DNA of 64,000 nt from Salvia splendens (lineage: Eukaryota > Streptophyta > Magnoliopsida > Lamiales > Lamiaceae): positions 29,925,928 to 29,989,927 of the forward strand of contig NC_056042.1 of the NCBI RefSeq assembly GCF_004379255.2, given 5' to 3'. Positions 21,797 through 31,030 of this stretch are shown in pieces. The notes beneath the pieces were generated by a model. That model was not told the DNA's origin. It saw only the letters and a list, made by a program, of their open reading frames with translations, and did no database searches. The translations under genes were made by a program, and so were the position numbers. The first letter of the stretch is position 1, and each line of letters opens with the position of its first letter.

Positions 21797-24197
21797 TCAC
21801 TGCAATTTGAGATTCTTGAGAAACCTGTATATACGTCAAGTCAAGACATAATTAGTTTAATAAAAACGAAAACTGAAAAAAAATGATTAAATAAAATCTG
21901 ATTTACCTGCAATAATCATGATTAATGTATCATGAATGGTAGACAAGTTTGTCTTATGCCTAGGCTTCGGCGCTTAGAGCATGCGTAACGCAAGGGGCCG
22001 GGCCGCATCTCGCGAGTCCCGGCCCGTCCCATGCATTACACGGAAGGGCGGCACGGCTCAGGCCCGTCCCGGTGACGCGTGACCGGCCTGGGGAGCGTCC
22101 CGCATCCCGGCCCGGGACGGGGTTGCACGATGACGGGCCGCAAGTCCCGCGTCCCGGCCCAGCGTTACACGGTCTTCGGGCCGGGACGCAAATCCAATTT
22201 TGTTTTTTTTTTAAATTCGATGTCTATAAATACGAGCTTGCGTTCCATCCATTTCAATCCCGCGTTCCATTTCAATACTCTATTATACCCTTTGTATTTT
22301 CGGCGTCAATGGATTGGTTCAACAGCGATCAACGTGAGATGGAGGAGTTCGTTAACTCGAACAATTGGTACATACCGTCATCGCAACCATCGCAGACACA
22401 GCCTAGTCCGGGAGTCGGTAGCAACGGCGACATTACATCGCCGGTCAACACCGACGAGTTCGAGGTCAGTGAGATGGAGCCCGCTCAAGAGCGGGGAAAG
22501 GAGAAGGTCGGGGAGGAGGATGGGCCGAAGAAGTACACTCCGCCCGAGACAATGTGGCTTGCGAGGAACTACATCGACGTCTCCGAGGATCCTATCATCG
22601 GCAACCAGCAGACCGGCAAGGCTTTTTGGGAGCGGATTGCGCAGAAATATAACGCTGGCCGTCCGGAAGGGTCGAGCGAGCGTAGCTACGTGAAGCTGCG
22701 CAAGCATTGGGGCCGGGTCCAGGCGGATATGAGCAAGTGGAACGGAAAGTGGGCCAACGTAGTCCGTATGTGGCTGAGCGGGCACAGCGAGGCGGACCTC
22801 GTCGAGAAGGCAAAGGAAGCGTTCTTCACTGACGGGAAGAAGACCTTCAAGTACTTTGAAGTTTGGAAGCTCGTCGAGAAGAGCCCGAAGTACACCAGCG
22901 GTGCTGAGCCAGCGGCAATTGGGGCGGCGAAGAGAACCAAAGTTTCCGCCTCCGGAAACTACTCTTCGAGCGAAGGAGGTCCGGCGATCGACCTCAACGT
23001 GACGGACGACGATGTCTTCTACTCCTCTCCTAGCATTCAGAGCCGCCCGACAGGAACAAAGGCGGCCAAGAGGAAAGCAAAGGGGAAGGCAGCTGCGAGC
23101 AACTCCGCTATGGTGCCACCGCCGACCAATCCGTCTCTGGATAAGATGTCCGACACTTTGTCGGAGATGAATATTACATGGCGGATGAGCCAGCTGACGG
23201 AGTTGACAGCGAGGGATACATCGAAGATGTCGGACGAGGAGCTCGAGTTGCACCGTGAGATGATCGCCTACCTTCGCGCCCAAATGAAGAAGTAGTAGTC
23301 GTGGCCCGGGTTTCTTGTATTTTAAATTTGCTTCGTCTAGTAATGTAATGTTAATTTCGAATGAACAATGCATTTTCCCGGTTTCAATTGTTCAACGAAT
23401 TGCGTTTTCGAGTTAAATAGGTTGGAGTTGTGAATAGTGTTATTTATTAGTTGCGGCCCGAGTTGCGGCCTGCAGGGTTACAGCAGTTGGGGCCTGGGCC
23501 GCAATTGTAGAGGAATGATGACGTGGAGGGGACTTGGGGCCGGAAATGGGGACGGGGTTACTGATGCCCTTAGGGTCGGCTAATAATAATGTCGCATCAC
23601 GTGGCTTTCCTTAATTGGCATGGTTAACACAATTAATACTGGTTTTCGATTATGAGAATGGCACCGAATTTAATTAATTATAGCTGCAAAGCATGTGCCA
23701 AGATCTAAATTAAACCAACTAATATTATGTAAACATATCCTTGCTCCCTAATAATACGGATTGAATATATCAAAGCAATATAGAATATTGCAACAATGTT
23801 TATGACCTCTCATGCATTATTGTACTATTTCAGATTAATGTTTAATCTTTATGACGTATTGAACCAAATTAGTAATGAATGACCTCAACTTTAGTCTTCT
23901 TAATTTTGAATTGGTATAACATTCAAAGGAAATTAAAAGTTGAGGTTATGAAGCAAATTGAAAAGGAAAATGTAGGTACCTGTGGTCGTTGTAGTTAGGG
24001 ATGGGGACTTGATCGTTTTCGATCTTGTTGATGTCCTTCTCAAGGGCTTCATAGTGGCGCCTGACTTCGTCGGCTGATTTTCCGGTGACGGCTCTGGCAA
24101 TGTTGTGCCAGCGGTCGGGTGTGTCCTTGTAGTACTTGGCAAGAGCGTTCTCGAATTGCTCGTTCTGCTTCCTTGTCCACGAATACGAAGATGCCAT
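21797..24197 (-). CDS. RADIALIS-like SANT/MYB protein, copy 2 (two exons)
   Basis: Exon 1 is 24197-23980 and exon 2 is 21824-21797, separated by a 2,155-bp GT-AG intron (CACAG|GTACC...ATACAG|GTTTC). They join in frame to give 81 residues. The MYB/SANT domain spans about residues 5-62 with Trp7 and Trp30 and [13 protein letters not shown]; the protein ends FLKNLKLQ, the usual RADIALIS-like tail. Reading through the donor instead would add unrelated residues before a stop, so the spliced form is preferred. Likely a small nuclear MYB that titrates partner MYBs. The intron hosts a whole Harbinger element (21977-23569) in the opposite orientation. Paralogue of the gene at 6054-6299, same strand, about 18 kb away. 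Confidence 0.9.
21977..23569 (+). mobile_element. Harbinger element (1,593 bp) inside the RADIALIS-like copy 2 intron
   Basis: The left end GAGCATGCGTAACGCAAGGGG and inward-read right end GGGCATCAGTAACCCCGTCCCC are flanked by TTA (21974-21976, 23570-23572). Subterminal GGCCCG/CGGGCC repeats are present. It carries one uninterrupted ORF1 and no nuclease, so it is non-autonomous but could supply ORF1 protein. It accounts for about three quarters of the intron. Confidence 0.88.
22309..23295 (+). CDS. Intact Harbinger ORF1 (MYB/trihelix-like protein)
   Basis: ATG at 22309 ([14 protein letters not shown]) opens a 328-residue frame. The 22072 extension of the open frame covers the transposon's TIR and leader and has no upstream ATG context, so the inner ATG is chosen. 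Residues about 70-185 form a trihelix/SANT-type DNA-binding region ([50 protein letters not shown]). Then follow a basic segment, the ORF1 phrase [18 protein letters not shown], a Lys/Arg-rich patch ([13 protein letters not shown]) that may act as a nuclear signal, and a helical C-terminus. Such proteins partner the DDE nuclease in Ping/Pong/Harbinger systems. TATA-like CTATAAATAC lies at about 22223. Its uninterrupted frame is notable. Confidence 0.88.
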   Translation: MDWFNSDQREMEEFVNSNNWYIPSSQPSQTQPSPGVGSNGDITSPVNTDEFEVSEMEPAQERGKEKVGEEDGPKKYTPPETMWLARNYIDVSEDPIIGNQQTGKAFWERIAQKYNAGRPEGSSERSYVKLRKHWGRVQADMSKWNGKWANVVRMWLSGHSEADLVEKAKEAFFTDGKKTFKYFEVWKLVEKSPKYTSGAEPAAIGAAKRTKVSASGNYSSSEGGPAIDLNVTDDDVFYSSPSIQSRPTGTKAAKRKAKGKAAASNSAMVPPPTNPSLDKMSDTLSEMNITWRMSQLTELTARDTSKMSDEELELHREMIAYLRAQMKK

Positions 24198-24279
24198 CCT
24201 TGCAAATTATGACAAATTAAAGAGATGTGTGTTCGTGTGTGTGCTTGTGTTTGTGAAATATTTGGTTACACCACCACGT

Positions 24280-24292
24280 CCTTATATACACA
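24280..24292 (-). promoter_or_regulatory. TATA-like box of RADIALIS-like copy 2
   Basis: The minus strand reads GTGTATATAAGGA about 85-95 bp upstream of the ATG, followed by an ACGTGG core. Plausible core promoter. Confidence 0.5.
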
Positions 24293-24299
24293 TCAAAAG

Positions 24300-26090
24300 G
24301 TGACGACGATAAGCAAGTGGACTTATTATTATTAGCTAGCATGTGTGTGTGTGTGTGTGGAAGGAAAAACATTTTTGGGTACGTACCAAATTATGCATAT
24401 GGCAAGACCCTAAATATTGCTTGTGCTTTTGTTCGAATACTTGTATGTTTCACCATTTCTAGGTACTTAACTTTCAAGAATTAGTCTTACTTCTTTTGGG
24501 GAAGCCAAAAACGTTTTAAATCATGCAATGCCACACGATTTTAATATTTTGGAGGGTAAATTATTATCAATTGCATCAACTCAACATCGATCATTGAGGC
24601 TTCAATTATTGAATTTTTTGTAATAAAATACTCCATTTAATTAATCATGGCCATGATTATTTAAATTTGGATTAAGCATCTGTTTCTTTCTTTTGTGGCG
24701 CAAATATCTCACAAACACTACTAAATCAACACTTCAATTGGAGATGGTAAATGTATGGCTCGGTTCTCGACTTTGTACATATCTCAATTAGTTTATTCAT
24801 AATTTCGGATCTAAAATGTGCTTCAATTAAAATGAACTTAAGAATTAAAAACTCTAAGTGCCATGGTTGTAGCATATGCAATTTCCATGCTCCAAGGGTT
24901 AGTGAAAGTGGGGAAGCGATCATTATTTTCGATTAGTATTTTCTTGAAAAGTCATTTGCTTGTCTTTTATGAAATGGTGATGAGCAAGTTGGGATTTCTA
25001 ACCAAATTAATTTGAAGGTGGTGGTGTAGGATTAGATCCTCGAATCTCAGACCCCTACTTGCTACTTAGATGCGCCAAAATATCACCTCTCATTAGTCAT
25101 TAACTAAAATATATTCTTCAAATTTCTGTGTAATATTATTCAAATTTTCAGTTGATTCTTCTTCACTAGTACTAATGATTGATATCTCAGCATGCAGCTT
25201 TCCATTTCTACATATTAGAAGAGGTTTTGAGAATTCGAGTTTATAGTGTAGAATGGGGGAGAGTGATTTCGGAGGTTTAATCTAAATAGTAGTAGTAGTA
25301 GTTATATTGATCTTCGGAGCTCACCAAAAACTACAATAATAAATTAATAGGTTACCAGTGGTGGGCCAATTCTAAATTATAGCCAAAATTGGACTTCAAA
25401 TTTTTTTTATTAAAGGTAACACCATGCATAGGCATATCATGAAATGGTAATTTGAGAATTTATCATTTGCTAGCCAAAATATATTAGGTGGTGCGCAGCA
25501 CAAAATATATCAGTTGCTTCAATTGATTTATTTTGTTGTACCAAACTGATATGTTTTATATAAATTCTCTAGTTCTCATTTTTAAGATATAATAAAATGT
25601 TTTGTCTTGTTAGCAATTGATTTTTGGCATGTATTATCATTTATCGACTTATTCACTCATTGTTGTTTATAAAGATAAAATATGCTTATAGCAATAAGAT
25701 AAAATAAAATTAAAGAACAAAATATAAAAAAAAAAACCAATAAAAACATACCCAAAAAACGCGCACACACATACAAACACGATTAGTCTAATTTTTATAA
25801 TATGAGTATCAATTAGTATGATTATTTAGCAGGAGTCTCGTTATATGCAAATTCGTTCCTTATTGTAGAACCATAGAAATAAATTAAATTAGGGTTTTTA
25901 GATCTAGTTTTTTATGGATGAGATGCGTACATGTATAAATTATTTCCGCCTTCATCACAAGCCTATTTTACTTCAGTCTGGGGCAATTAAGCAGTACTAT
26001 TATATCTTTGTATCCCTATGATGTGATTGTGATTTATTAGGAATGTGAACAACATACAAAAACGTCTCAAATGTAACTACATTAAGTCCA
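24300..26090. other. Gene-free stretch upstream of RADIALIS-like copy 2
   Basis: Holds a (TG)n run at about 24342-24360. A block at 24945-25075 is shared with the upstream region of copy 1. A segment at 25885-25995 resembles the left arm of the 4-kb element at 12992 (AAATTAGGG..TTTTAGATCTAG, ATGGATGAGAT, TTTACTTCA). No gene was supported. Confidence 0.6.
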
Positions 26091-26094
26091 TGGG

Positions 26095-26865
26095 TGGTGA
26101 TAAAATGCAAACTCTATATATTGTACAAACTCCAAACTCCTAAACACAGTATCAACACCGTTTCAACACAATGTCAACACAGCGTAAAATTTCATGATTT
26201 TGATGTCAACACCGTTTCAACATAAGACCATCCGCAATGGCGGACGTCCGCCATTGCGCGTCCCTTCCACGGATATGGAATTCCGTGAAGGAATTCGCAG
26301 TTCCGCGGGGAATTCCGCACGGACGTCCGCCATTGCGTTGACGCCCGCGGAATTCCGCACGGAATTCTCGTTTAATGCATTAAATGTTTTTTTTTCGGTT
26401 CCTATATACATCCCGTTGAACTTCATTTCATTCGCACCACTTGTATTTTTTAAATTTGGTGAAATGTACTTTTCTTTTTTTTATTAATGGAATATTTTTC
26501 CCTATTTGTGTCGACTATTTAATTCCATAAATTTCTTACTTCCGGAAATTGTTTATTTGTGAATTTGTGAATTTTTTTAATTGTGGGAATTCTTTCGGGA
26601 ATTCCGCCACTGTGCAGTGGGAATTCCTTATGACGTGGCAGTGCAGTGGGAATTCCTTATGACGTGGCAGGAGGTGTTTTTGGGAATTCCGCCGGGAATT
26701 CCGCACCACTGTGGATGCTCTAATGTCAACACAGCATCAATCGTTAACACTGTGTTGACATTTTTTACTGCTATTATTTTGTCATATGTTGACATTTTCT
26801 AACAGTACAAATCATAATTTGTAGTTTGTATAATATTTTGAGTTTGCATTTGATTACATTCCCTA
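26095..26865. mobile_element. Inverted-repeat element with TCAACAC repeats, interrupted by a MITE
   Basis: The left AAATGCAAACTCTATATATT and the inward-read right AAATGCAAACTCAAAATATT continue as inverted copies (TACAAACT). Next to the arms the phrases GTCAACAC and CAACACCGTTTCAACA repeat. Exact outer ends and target duplication are not clear. It is non-coding and is split by the Harbinger MITE at 26226-26720. Confidence 0.6.
26226..26720. mobile_element. Harbinger-type MITE (495 bp)
   Basis: GACCATCCGCAATGGCGG and inward-read GAGCATCCACAGTGGTGCGG are flanked by TAA (26223-26225, 26721-26723). Dense GGAATTCC palindromes and two TCCTTATGACGTGGCA units place it in the same family as 7031-9052 and 10728-11092. 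Confidence 0.88.
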
Positions 26866-26873
26866 ATTCTAGT

Positions 26874-27740
26874 GTTGCCCACGGTTCCAAAACCGGCGGT
26901 TCCGAACCGGAACCGCCGGTTCTGGTTTATAGGAATTCGGAATCGGAACCGGACCGTGAGGCTATTTCACGGTTCCGGTTCCGGTTCGAAAACCGGCGGT
27001 TTCGGTTCCGGTTCGGAACCGCCGGTTTTCAGACGGTTTACACGGTTCCGGTTCGAAAACCGGCGGTTTCACGGTTCGGTTTTTTTTTCTATGTAATTTG
27101 AAATTTGGACTTATACAATAAATTGGAACAAGACAACGGATAATTTAAATTGAAATAAGACGAATAAGGTGAAAATGATATCAATTTTATTGAATTTGAG
27201 TGGTAACGGATAACTATACATTACAATTTACAATACATATACAAGTATACAACATACAAAATGTAATATAATTTACAAGTGTCGTCGGAACGTAAATAAA
27301 AAAACATGAAATGGAGGGATAATGGATGAATTTGAATTCAAAATCAAAATTAAAAAAAATTGAATTTCCGAAAACCGGCGGTTTTGGCGGAAAACCGTCG
27401 GAACCGCCGGTTTCACCGCCAAAACCGCCGGTTCGGTCAACAAACTGTCTGCCTCGTGTTCCGCATCGGAACCGAAAACCGCCGGTTTCGCGGTTAACCG
27501 CCGGTTTTCGTGGTTAACCGCCGATTTCCGGACCAAAAAACCGCCGGTTTTGGCCGACAAAACCGGCTGAAAAAGCTGCCCCCGCTGCCGCCTCGGTTTT
27601 CTCACCGGAACCGTGAAACCGGCGGTTTCGAACCGTCCGGAACCGGCGGTTCGGTGACGGTTCCGGTTTGAAAAATCTTGAACCGGAACCGGACCGCGGT
27701 TCCAAATGCGACGGTTCCGGTTCGAAAAAATTGACACGGT
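26874..27740. mobile_element. hAT-like non-autonomous element with AACCGGCGGTT arrays
   Basis: Two GC-rich subterminal zones (26880-27085 and 27365-27730) consist of many copies of AACCGGCGGTT and GGTTCCGG in both orientations around an AT-rich core. The same repeat type is found at the hAT end near 5633-5745. The long open frames here are artefacts of the CCGGCGG repeats. Ends near TAGTGTTGCCCACGG and CCGTGTCAATTTTTTCG are only weakly matched and no clean 8-bp duplication was found. Confidence 0.55.
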
Positions 27741-27744
27741 GTGG

Positions 27745-29900
27745 TGAATTAGTAGTATAATTAACTTGTATTGAAGACTAATAAAAATTTATGAAAAGTG
27801 CTGTGCAAAAAATATTTAACAGCAATATTGGACGACAATGGTCAAATCTAGAACTGACACGATTATCAAATTAATATACTAGTACAACGATTTTGACAAC
27901 TTTCACCTTGCTAGAGTAAAAAACGTCAACTATTAATTTCCTATATTTGATAACGGCTGGATAAGTCTTGTTTCATTTGTCCAATTGGGCAATAATTTCA
28001 CCTACAGTAATTCCATTTTGTTAGAATATATTGATACCCTATCGTACAAAATCTTCTCTTCGTCAGCATTGCTTTAAATCGAAATTATTCCACTTCTTAA
28101 TTATTGAAAAAAATGGATCCACCAGTTATATCCTCAAAATTGTGAATCTACTTACCTTACTTAGATCATGATTTTGGGACTAAACATAACAATGTGTATG
28201 CTACTCATGGGATTTCATTTCCAAGCTTCAAATTTTAACCTATCTCCACTTCTAAGTAATTAAACTATACAAGAGAAAAAAAATAAGTTTATTACTCATG
28301 TAGCTTTTGACTATATATATAGACTTTATTGTCGAAAATTACAAAGATAGAAAAGTTTTGCATAGATTTCTAGCTTTTCCTCTATAAAACTATTATAGAA
28401 TCTGCATTATATTATAGTGGCTTTTTTTCTGTAGAACTATTGTAGAATCTGCATCAGATCAGAGTGAATATTAATAGTTGTGAAAGCCACTGTAGAGTGT
28501 TAAGTGTAGACTCTGATCAAATGTTCGAATTAAAGAAACCAACTGTTTCTATATGTTGTGTTTAAGTTTTCAATGTGCAATATTAATTGTGAATCTAATT
28601 CTATTTTATGTGCGTGATTTCCGCTTTCGAGTATAATAAAATACCTTACATACCCAACAGTATATTATGATATTCATAATTAATTTTGTATACTAATTAA
28701 TTATGGATTAATTTTAAAATTTGAAACAATTTTGCAAAAGATAATCAAAACAGATTACAAAGAAATTTTCGACAATGAGTTTCAAGAATGAAATTCGATT
28801 TCATCTTAAAAATCTTACGAAATTTTGAAAAATCAAAATCATTTTACGAAGATTCTTCAAATTGATTTTAATAGACCTAGCATTGAAGAAAGCAGTTGGG
28901 CTGCTTTATGTTTTTAACAGCCCAGAATATAAAGGAGCAGTTGGAGTGTTAAACTCAAAGAATGGGCCATTTTCTTCTCTATTGGGTTGCGAATTTTAAC
29001 AAAGTGCTTTTTATACAAATAATTATTACGTATATAATTAATTTTAAACATAAATTACCTATTACATTAAATAATTTATTAACCGACTACTAGATTATGA
29101 TTAAAATTAATTGATCTATAAATTAATTCATGAATTTAATTTATGCACTAATAATTTAGAATTAATATAATACTATTATCCATATTTAATCAGAGGATAG
29201 AATTTGTTATGTAAAATGTAAGAGAAGTTTCGAAAATTGTAGTGCACATTATCCAACTTTGTGTTAGAGATGTGTTAAGACAACTGTGACAATGGAAGTC
29301 GTTTAGGTAATTTAGATCATTATAATATGTTATTTTCGAAGTGGATATAGATTTTATATGTAGTATAATATTGCGGAAAGTGGGTATTTTAATTTCTCTA
29401 CCATCATGTTGAATGTCCCTACATAAAAAAAATTGAAGTACACCGTCACTTATTCCACACGTTACTAGTTGTCAATTGATTCAAATTATGTGTGTCCATC
29501 TTCTAAATATCTCATCTTCAATTACCTAGCAGTTGTAAATTACGACGAATATAAACTAATAAAGTAACTCTAATTAGTGTCAATCAACAACATTACCGTG
29601 TCAAAACCAGCAAATTTACACATTAAAAAAAGTTGCTGTTTGATAGTCCAAAACTTATCAATATGCAGTGACATCCACCAACTACGCTACGCATGCACTT
29701 TTCTAATAGATATACATACAAATAAATAATCCAATCTAATAAAGTTCTGGTTTAGCAAATCTAGGGGCAACAACAAAATTCTAACATGTCCTTGCAGAAA
29801 AAACCGGCTGCCAAAGTCCAAAGTTTTATCTCCAGTGAATAAATATACTATTGTTAGTCGCACTAAATGAAATTAAATTATTTATTTGTCACATGAAGAT
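27745..29900. other. Gene-free AT-rich intergenic stretch
   Basis: No coding frame, terminal repeats or RNA gene supported. An imperfect repeat of ACTATT(A/G)TAGAATCTGCAT occurs near 28388 and 28437. Confidence 0.55.
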
Positions 29901-29915
29901 AAGATCAAACCAAAA

Positions 29916-29971
29916 ACCATGGCCCACCAACCATTCCACTCAGCACCGACAACCATGGCCCACCAACCATT
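29916..29971 (+). repeat. Duplicated 20-mer in the promoter of the 130-residue protein gene
   Basis: ACCATGGCCCACCAACCATT occurs exactly at 29916-29935 and again at 29952-29971, about 60 and 25 bp upstream of the TATA box. Function unknown. Confidence 0.8.
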
Positions 29972-29994
29972 ACAACCCAATTCTATCTCTTAAC

Positions 29995-30004
29995 TATATA
30001 TAAA
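29995..30004 (+). promoter_or_regulatory. TATA box of the 130-residue protein gene
   Basis: TATATATAAA lies 77 bp upstream of the ATG at 30081, a typical plant core promoter spacing that leaves about a 45-bp leader. Confidence 0.7.
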
Positions 30005-30080
30005 GCTTACAATACATCACTCCTAATAAAGTTGTAATAAAACTAAGTTCACTTGCAAACTTCATAGATTTCATTCAATT

Positions 30081-31030
30081 ATGGGTTCTCTTATGGCAGG
30101 TTGGGGCTCTATCAAAGACCCTAAAGCTGGTTAGCAAATTTTTTGTCTCTATATTAGTTGAATTGATGATTAATTATTCTTGCTTGATTATTAATAGATG
30201 TTGTGCCCTGCATATTTTATATCACTAATTCATTTTTTCCTAATTCATCTTTTTCCTCCCTATACAGTTAATTTAACAAGGAATAAATCACTGACCAAGG
30301 ATGAAATTGATGCCTTTTGGAAATCCAAGAAACTCAAGGAGGAGGAACACCTCAGAGATATCTCTCTTCTCTCACCTCGAACACAGGTTAACTTTCTCCT
30401 TATATTAATTATACAAAGAATTTAGAGTCTTATTTATTTCTTCAAATATTATTTATATGATATATTTACACTATTTATTTTATTTTCTTTCTAGTATTTC
30501 TTTTTTCTTTTTTATCTTACAACCTTATATATAATCTTGTGCCAGTACAAAACAAAACAACCTTGTTGTATACAATCTCGTGCCAAAAACAAAAAGAAAA
30601 TGGTTGTGGACAAATGGATTATATTATCTTCTTTCAAAAAGTCTTGCATCACCTTTAATAATTAGGATTGTGCATGGTTTGTTTAAAATGTACTGCAGAA
30701 AATGATATTTGAAGAAGCGGTTGAAAGCTGTGAGGGTGCAAATGGTGAAGAAGCGGAAAGCGAGACAAGTCTGGAGAAACTATTACAAAAGAATGGCTGG
30801 TATATATCAATACTAATTTTCTCATTTTTAAATATAATAATCAACTTTATGTCAATTAACTTTGGCTCATAATCACTCAACACTGAAATTGAATTTATAA
30901 TTTTAGGTGGATAAGCAGTAACTGGGCATTTCTAAATGAGCCTCCGGTTATTCGACAAGAAGGAACCGGGCATAAGTATGTGTCACAGTTCCATGTTGCT
31001 GATGCGTCCGGTTCGACCGGACCGGTTTGA
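30081..31030 (+). CDS. Uncharacterised plant-specific 130-residue protein (four exons)
   Basis: Exons 30081-30129, 30268-30386, 30699-30799 and 30907-31030 join with consistent phase and GT-AG borders to 130 residues. The N-terminus reads MGSLMAGWGSIKDPKAV, then NKSLTKDEIDAFWKSKK (a conserved-looking amphipathic helix), a Glu-rich middle (EEAVESCEGANGEEAESET), the segment KNGWWISSNWAFLNEPP, and a small hydrophilic Gly/Ser end. No signal peptide or membrane segment. The MGSLMAGW start with a following SLTK.EI.A(F/Y)W block recalls a family of small plant proteins of unknown role, recognised from general pattern only. The clean splicing and TATA box support a real gene. Function not assigned. 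Confidence 0.8.

Noticed and set aside
22378..23373. Long minus-strand open frame (331 codons) opposite the Harbinger ORF1
   Set aside because: It is a GC-rich shadow of the plus-strand ORF1: no conserved motif, no plausible start context, and the sense frame has clear DNA-binding and ORF1-family motifs.
23946..24197. Unspliced 83-codon version of RADIALIS-like copy 2
   Set aside because: It would end in ten unrelated residues after a good GT donor; the spliced form restores the conserved FLKNLKLQ tail.
26872..27737. Several open frames of 60-150 codons on both strands
   Set aside because: The translations are Arg/Pro/Gly/Phe repeats produced by the AACCGGCGGTT arrays of a hAT-like element; not genes.
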